The translations under genes and the position numbers were made by a program. A model generated the notes under the pieces. The model was given only the letters and a program-made list of their open reading frames with translations. It searched no databases and was not told the DNA's origin. From Plasticicumulans acidivorans (lineage in GTDB: Bacteria > Pseudomonadota > Gammaproteobacteria > Competibacterales > Competibacteraceae), in the NCBI RefSeq assembly GCF_003182095.1, contig NZ_QGTJ01000001.1, positions 62,001 through 126,000 on the forward strand: 64,000 nt of DNA. The letters are read 5' to 3'. Positions 61,754 through 64,000 of this stretch are shown here, piece after piece (the stretch's first letter is position 1; each line of letters begins with the position of its first letter).

Positions 61754-62563
61754 TCAGTGCGCGGCAGGGGCCGGCATCGCCATGTCGGCCGCGGTGGCGC
61801 GCGGGAAGCCGAAATGCTCGAAGGTAGTCAGCCCTTCCTCGCTGGCCATGAACTCGGCGAAGCGCTTGGCCAGCGCCGGATCAGCGGATGAGCGCAGCAC
61901 CACGGCACCGGCGATTTCCGGCTTGAACCAGCCCGCCGGAATCGGCCGCAACACCAGTTTGTCGGCATGCTCGGCGTAATCGGTCGCGCCGATGATCGCC
62001 GCATCGACATCGCCATCGGCAACATAGAGCGCGAGCTGCTTGACGGTGGCGGCGCGCACCACGACGTTGGCTTCGATTTCGCTGCGCAGGCCTGAGTGAT
62101 CGAGGATTTCAGCCGCGGTGCGTCCCAGCGCCATCGCTTGCGGGTCCCCCAAACCGATCTTGACGCCCGGTTTAGCCAGGTCAGCAAAAGTCTCGATGCG
62201 CTGCGCCGCAGCACGGTTGACGGCAATCACCGGCGCATGCTGCACCAGTGGCAACACCGCCAGTACTTCATTGCCGGCCTGCAGCGGCTCGGCATAACGC
62301 AGTGAACCTGGCACGAAGACATCACCACGGCCGCTTTCACGAATTCGGTTGAGCAGCGCGCCGGAGCCACCGTATTCGATCTGCACCGCGACATGTTCAC
62401 GCTGCTGGAAACGCTCGGCCAGCTGCTGCACCGGCGAGCGCAGGCCGGCACCGGCAAACACCAGCAGCTCGGCCGCCGCCGCCGCGTGCACCAGCAACAG
62501 GCCAAGGCTCCCGCACAGAACCACCCGAGACCATCGACGCACCTTCACCCACTCCACGATCAT
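61754..62563 (-). CDS. modA: Molybdate/tungstate-type binding protein (ModA copy 2)
   Basis: A 269-residue periplasmic binding protein; GGAGG directly precedes the ATG at 62563. The signal peptide ends near HAAAAA (residue ~30). The mature start ELLVFAGAGLRSPVQQLAERFQQREHVAVQIEYGGSGALLNRI is ModA-like but diverged: AGAGL replaces AAASL. That could mean tungstate or another oxyanion. It heads the modABC operon and its promoter region holds a ModE box, so it is regulated with molybdate uptake. Confidence 0.87.
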   Translation of the reverse strand: MIVEWVKVRRWSRVVLCGSLGLLLVHAAAAAELLVFAGAGLRSPVQQLAERFQQREHVAVQIEYGGSGALLNRIRESGRGDVFVPGSLRYAEPLQAGNEVLAVLPLVQHAPVIAVNRAAAQRIETFADLAKPGVKIGLGDPQAMALGRTAAEILDHSGLRSEIEANVVVRAATVKQLALYVADGDVDAAIIGATDYAEHADKLVLRPIPAGWFKPEIAGAVVLRSSADPALAKRFAEFMASEEGLTTFEHFGFPRATAADMAMPAPAAH

Positions 62564-62570
62564 TCCTCCG

Positions 62571-62598
62571 AGCGTTATCTCAGCCAGAACATAACGCT
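62571..62598. promoter_or_regulatory. ModE box upstream of the modABC operon
   Basis: Perfect inverted arms AGCGTTAT (62571-62578) and ATAACGCT (62591-62598), 12 bp apart. The CGTTAT-N12-ATAACG core is identical to the enteric ModE operator. It sits 8 bp upstream of the modA2 start codon, so ModE binding would block transcription directly. Confidence 0.85.
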
Positions 62599-62714
62599 GT
62601 TTATCATGCGGTTTTTTGCATCGCAACAAAGGCAATGCTGCAGCGCTGGAGGAATCGGGAGCGCGCGCTGGGCCCGATCGGGTCCGCGCGTGTTGATAAT
62701 CCGAAAGAAACGGC

Positions 62715-63416
62715 TCAGTCCTGAGCCGTGAGGGTGCCGCGCAGCTCGGCCAGCGTTTGCGGCTGACGTCCGTCCGCGGACTCTGCCACCGCCTGCAGCC
62801 AGGCTTCGAAAGCTGCCTGCCGCTGCGGCCAGTCGCAGTCCAGCATCGCGAACCAGGCGGTGTCACGGTTGCGGCCCTTGACCACCAGATGCTGGCGGAA
62901 TACGCCCTCGAAACAGAAGCCGAAGCGTTCGGCGGCCCGCCGGGAACGGCGGTTCAGCGCATCGCACTTCCATTCCAGACGTCGGTAGCCAAGCTCGAAG
63001 GCGCGCCGCGCCAGCAGATAGATGGCCTCGGTCGCCGCCGTGCTGCGCTGCAGCGAGGCACCGAACCAGATATGACCGATTTCGATGACGCCGTGCTCGG
63101 GCGTGATGCGCAGATACGCCGCCATGCCGCAAGTGCACCCGCTGTGCTTGTCGACCAGCGCAAAAAACAGCGGATCGCTCGACGCAGCCTGCCGCTGCAG
63201 CCACTCGCCGAAAGCCTGGGCATCGGCGAACGGGCCGTAGGCCATGTAATCCCACAGATGCGGATCGCCACTGCAGGCGGCGGCATACAGCGCCGCGCCA
63301 TGCCGTTCAGGATCGAGGGCTTCGAGACGCACGCAGCGCCCTTCGCAGTTTTCGGCACTGGGCAGCGGCACCGGACGCCAGTCGAGTGGCTGCCCCAGCG
63401 GGAATTCATCGGACAT
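62715..63416 (-). CDS. GNAT family N-acetyltransferase (RimJ/RimL-like)
   Basis: A 233-residue GNAT enzyme. After ~25 residues with no clear fold (PLDWRPVPLPSAEN) comes RCVRLEALDPERHGAALYAA, the fold proper. The acetyl-CoA region is IGHIWFGASLQRSTAATEAIYLLARRAFELGYRRLEWKCDALNRRSRRAAERFGFCFEGVFRQH, typical of the RimJ/RimL group acting on protein N-termini or small molecules. Six cysteines are scattered through it. No partner gene is apparent; the target is unknown. Confidence 0.87.
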   Translation of the reverse strand: MSDEFPLGQPLDWRPVPLPSAENCEGRCVRLEALDPERHGAALYAAACSGDPHLWDYMAYGPFADAQAFGEWLQRQAASSDPLFFALVDKHSGCTCGMAAYLRITPEHGVIEIGHIWFGASLQRSTAATEAIYLLARRAFELGYRRLEWKCDALNRRSRRAAERFGFCFEGVFRQHLVVKGRNRDTAWFAMLDCDWPQRQAAFEAWLQAVAESADGRQPQTLAELRGTLTAQD

Positions 63417-63484
63417 CGGACTGACCTCATCGAAGGGATCGCGGAGACGGCGCAGTATGGCCGTATCGCCCTGCGCTCACCCAC

Positions 63485-64000
63485 TCATTGCGGATCAGAA
63501 AGCTCGCGGACGACCGGCGCCACCGCCGGCGGCAACTGGATCGTGAAGCAGGCCCCCTGTCCGCTGTTGTAGTACGCGAGCACACCGTCGAGGTCACGAA
63601 TGATGCCGTAGGACAAGGCCAGTCCCAGCCCTGTCCCCTGACCCACCGGTTTGGTGGTGAAAAACGGCTCGAAGATGCGATCGCCGATGTCAGCGGGCAC
63701 ACCGCCGCCGCTGTCGCACACACACACCCCGGCCGCGCCGTCGCGTAACGGCGCGACGGTGATCAGTGCTGCGACGTCCGCACCCTCGCGACGACGGCGG
63801 GCGTTGATCGCATCGCGGGCATTGAGCAGCAGATTGATCAGTACCTGTTCGAGCAGCAGCAGATCGCCAAGCAGATGCATCGTCTCCAGCGCGGTATCGA
63901 TGCGCAGCTCGATGCCGGCTTCGCTGAGCTGCGATCCGATGATCGTCAGCGCGCCCCGCAGCGCTTCGGCCGGTTCGATCGGCGCAATGTGTTTGTCGCT
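63485..64000 (-). CDS. Sensor histidine kinase, C-terminal ATPase part
   Basis: The last ~171 residues of a kinase running off the window edge. The ATP-binding boxes are plain: N-box LEQVLINLLLNARDAI, G1 VCVCDSGGGVP, F-box RIFEPFFTTK, G2 GQGTGLGLALSYGIIRDLDG. This set is typical of NtrB/DctB-like kinases. The phospho-acceptor His domain and sensor lie beyond 64000. No response-regulator gene is in view on this side, where the neighbour is a GNAT protein. Confidence 0.88.
   Translation of the reverse strand, partial: SDKHIAPIEPAEALRGALTIIGSQLSEAGIELRIDTALETMHLLGDLLLLEQVLINLLLNARDAINARRRREGADVAALITVAPLRDGAAGVCVCDSGGGVPADIGDRIFEPFFTTKPVGQGTGLGLALSYGIIRDLDGVLAYYNSGQGACFTIQLPPAVAPVVRELSDPQ

Overview
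The window is GC-rich bacterial chromosomal DNA, densely packed with genes and lacking rRNA, tRNA, CRISPR arrays or recognisable insertion sequences. An AcrR-type regulator with an enteric-like operator, an MlaA lipoprotein, PhoB-type boxes, ModE boxes, FadL-type porins and a sigma-54 promoter all point to a Pseudomonadota host, more likely gamma- than alphaproteobacterial. Species assignment is not possible from sequence reading alone.

Layout. 1-4.1 kb: start of an RND efflux adaptor divergent from its AcrR-like repressor, an MlaA lipoprotein with a secreted alpha/beta hydrolase, and phoU behind a Pho box. 4.1-13.9 kb: a complete 2-aminoethylphosphonate (AEP) catabolon made of a LysR regulator, phnW, phnX, a PbfA-like lyase, an FAD amine oxidase and a three-gene ABC importer. 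13.9-21.5 kb: a small RRM-like protein, a PHA-synthase-like DUF3141 hydrolase, a dihydroorotate-dehydrogenase-like protein and the giant pyruvate:ferredoxin oxidoreductase NifJ. 21.6-31.5 kb: HxlR regulator/old yellow enzyme, SMUG1-type glycosylase, methyltransferase, MaoC plus MFS transporter with a divergent TetR, an array of hairpin-forming tandem repeats, a ZIP transporter, a thioredoxin/CcdA pair and a small secreted protein. 31.5-35.4 kb: polar amino acid ABC importer with a divergent FadR/GntR regulator. 35.4-44.2 kb: sulfatase locus with methyltransferase, anaerobic sulfatase maturase, FadL porin, serine-type arylsulfatase, periplasmic HAD phosphatase, second outer-membrane protein and AraC regulator. 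44.5-48.1 kb: two divergent transglutaminase-like proteins, a halohydrin-dehalogenase-like SDR and a Ca/Na antiporter. 48.1-57.7 kb: acetone/2-propanol operon (acxABC, secondary-alcohol dehydrogenase, 3-oxoacid CoA-transferase, then an acyl-CoA ligase) behind a textbook sigma-54 promoter with an IHF site and an upstream hexamer array. 57.7-62.6 kb: molybdate locus with two ModE regulators, two ModA proteins and ModBC. 62.7-64 kb: a GNAT acetyltransferase and the C-terminal part of a histidine kinase.

How the genes work together. The AEP cluster would import AEP, transaminate it and cleave phosphonoacetaldehyde, with side enzymes for hydroxylated or N-substituted variants. The acetone operon would convert 2-propanol to acetone, carboxylate it to acetoacetate and activate that to acetoacetyl-CoA. 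The radical-SAM maturase would install formylglycine on the neighbouring serine-type sulfatase. Molybdate uptake appears to be controlled through two ModE boxes of identical geometry. The points most worth following up are the acx promoter architecture, the SDR with a Ser-Tyr-Arg triad, the doubled ModE system (one copy behind Pho-box-like repeats), and the hairpin repeat array near 28.1-28.4 kb.
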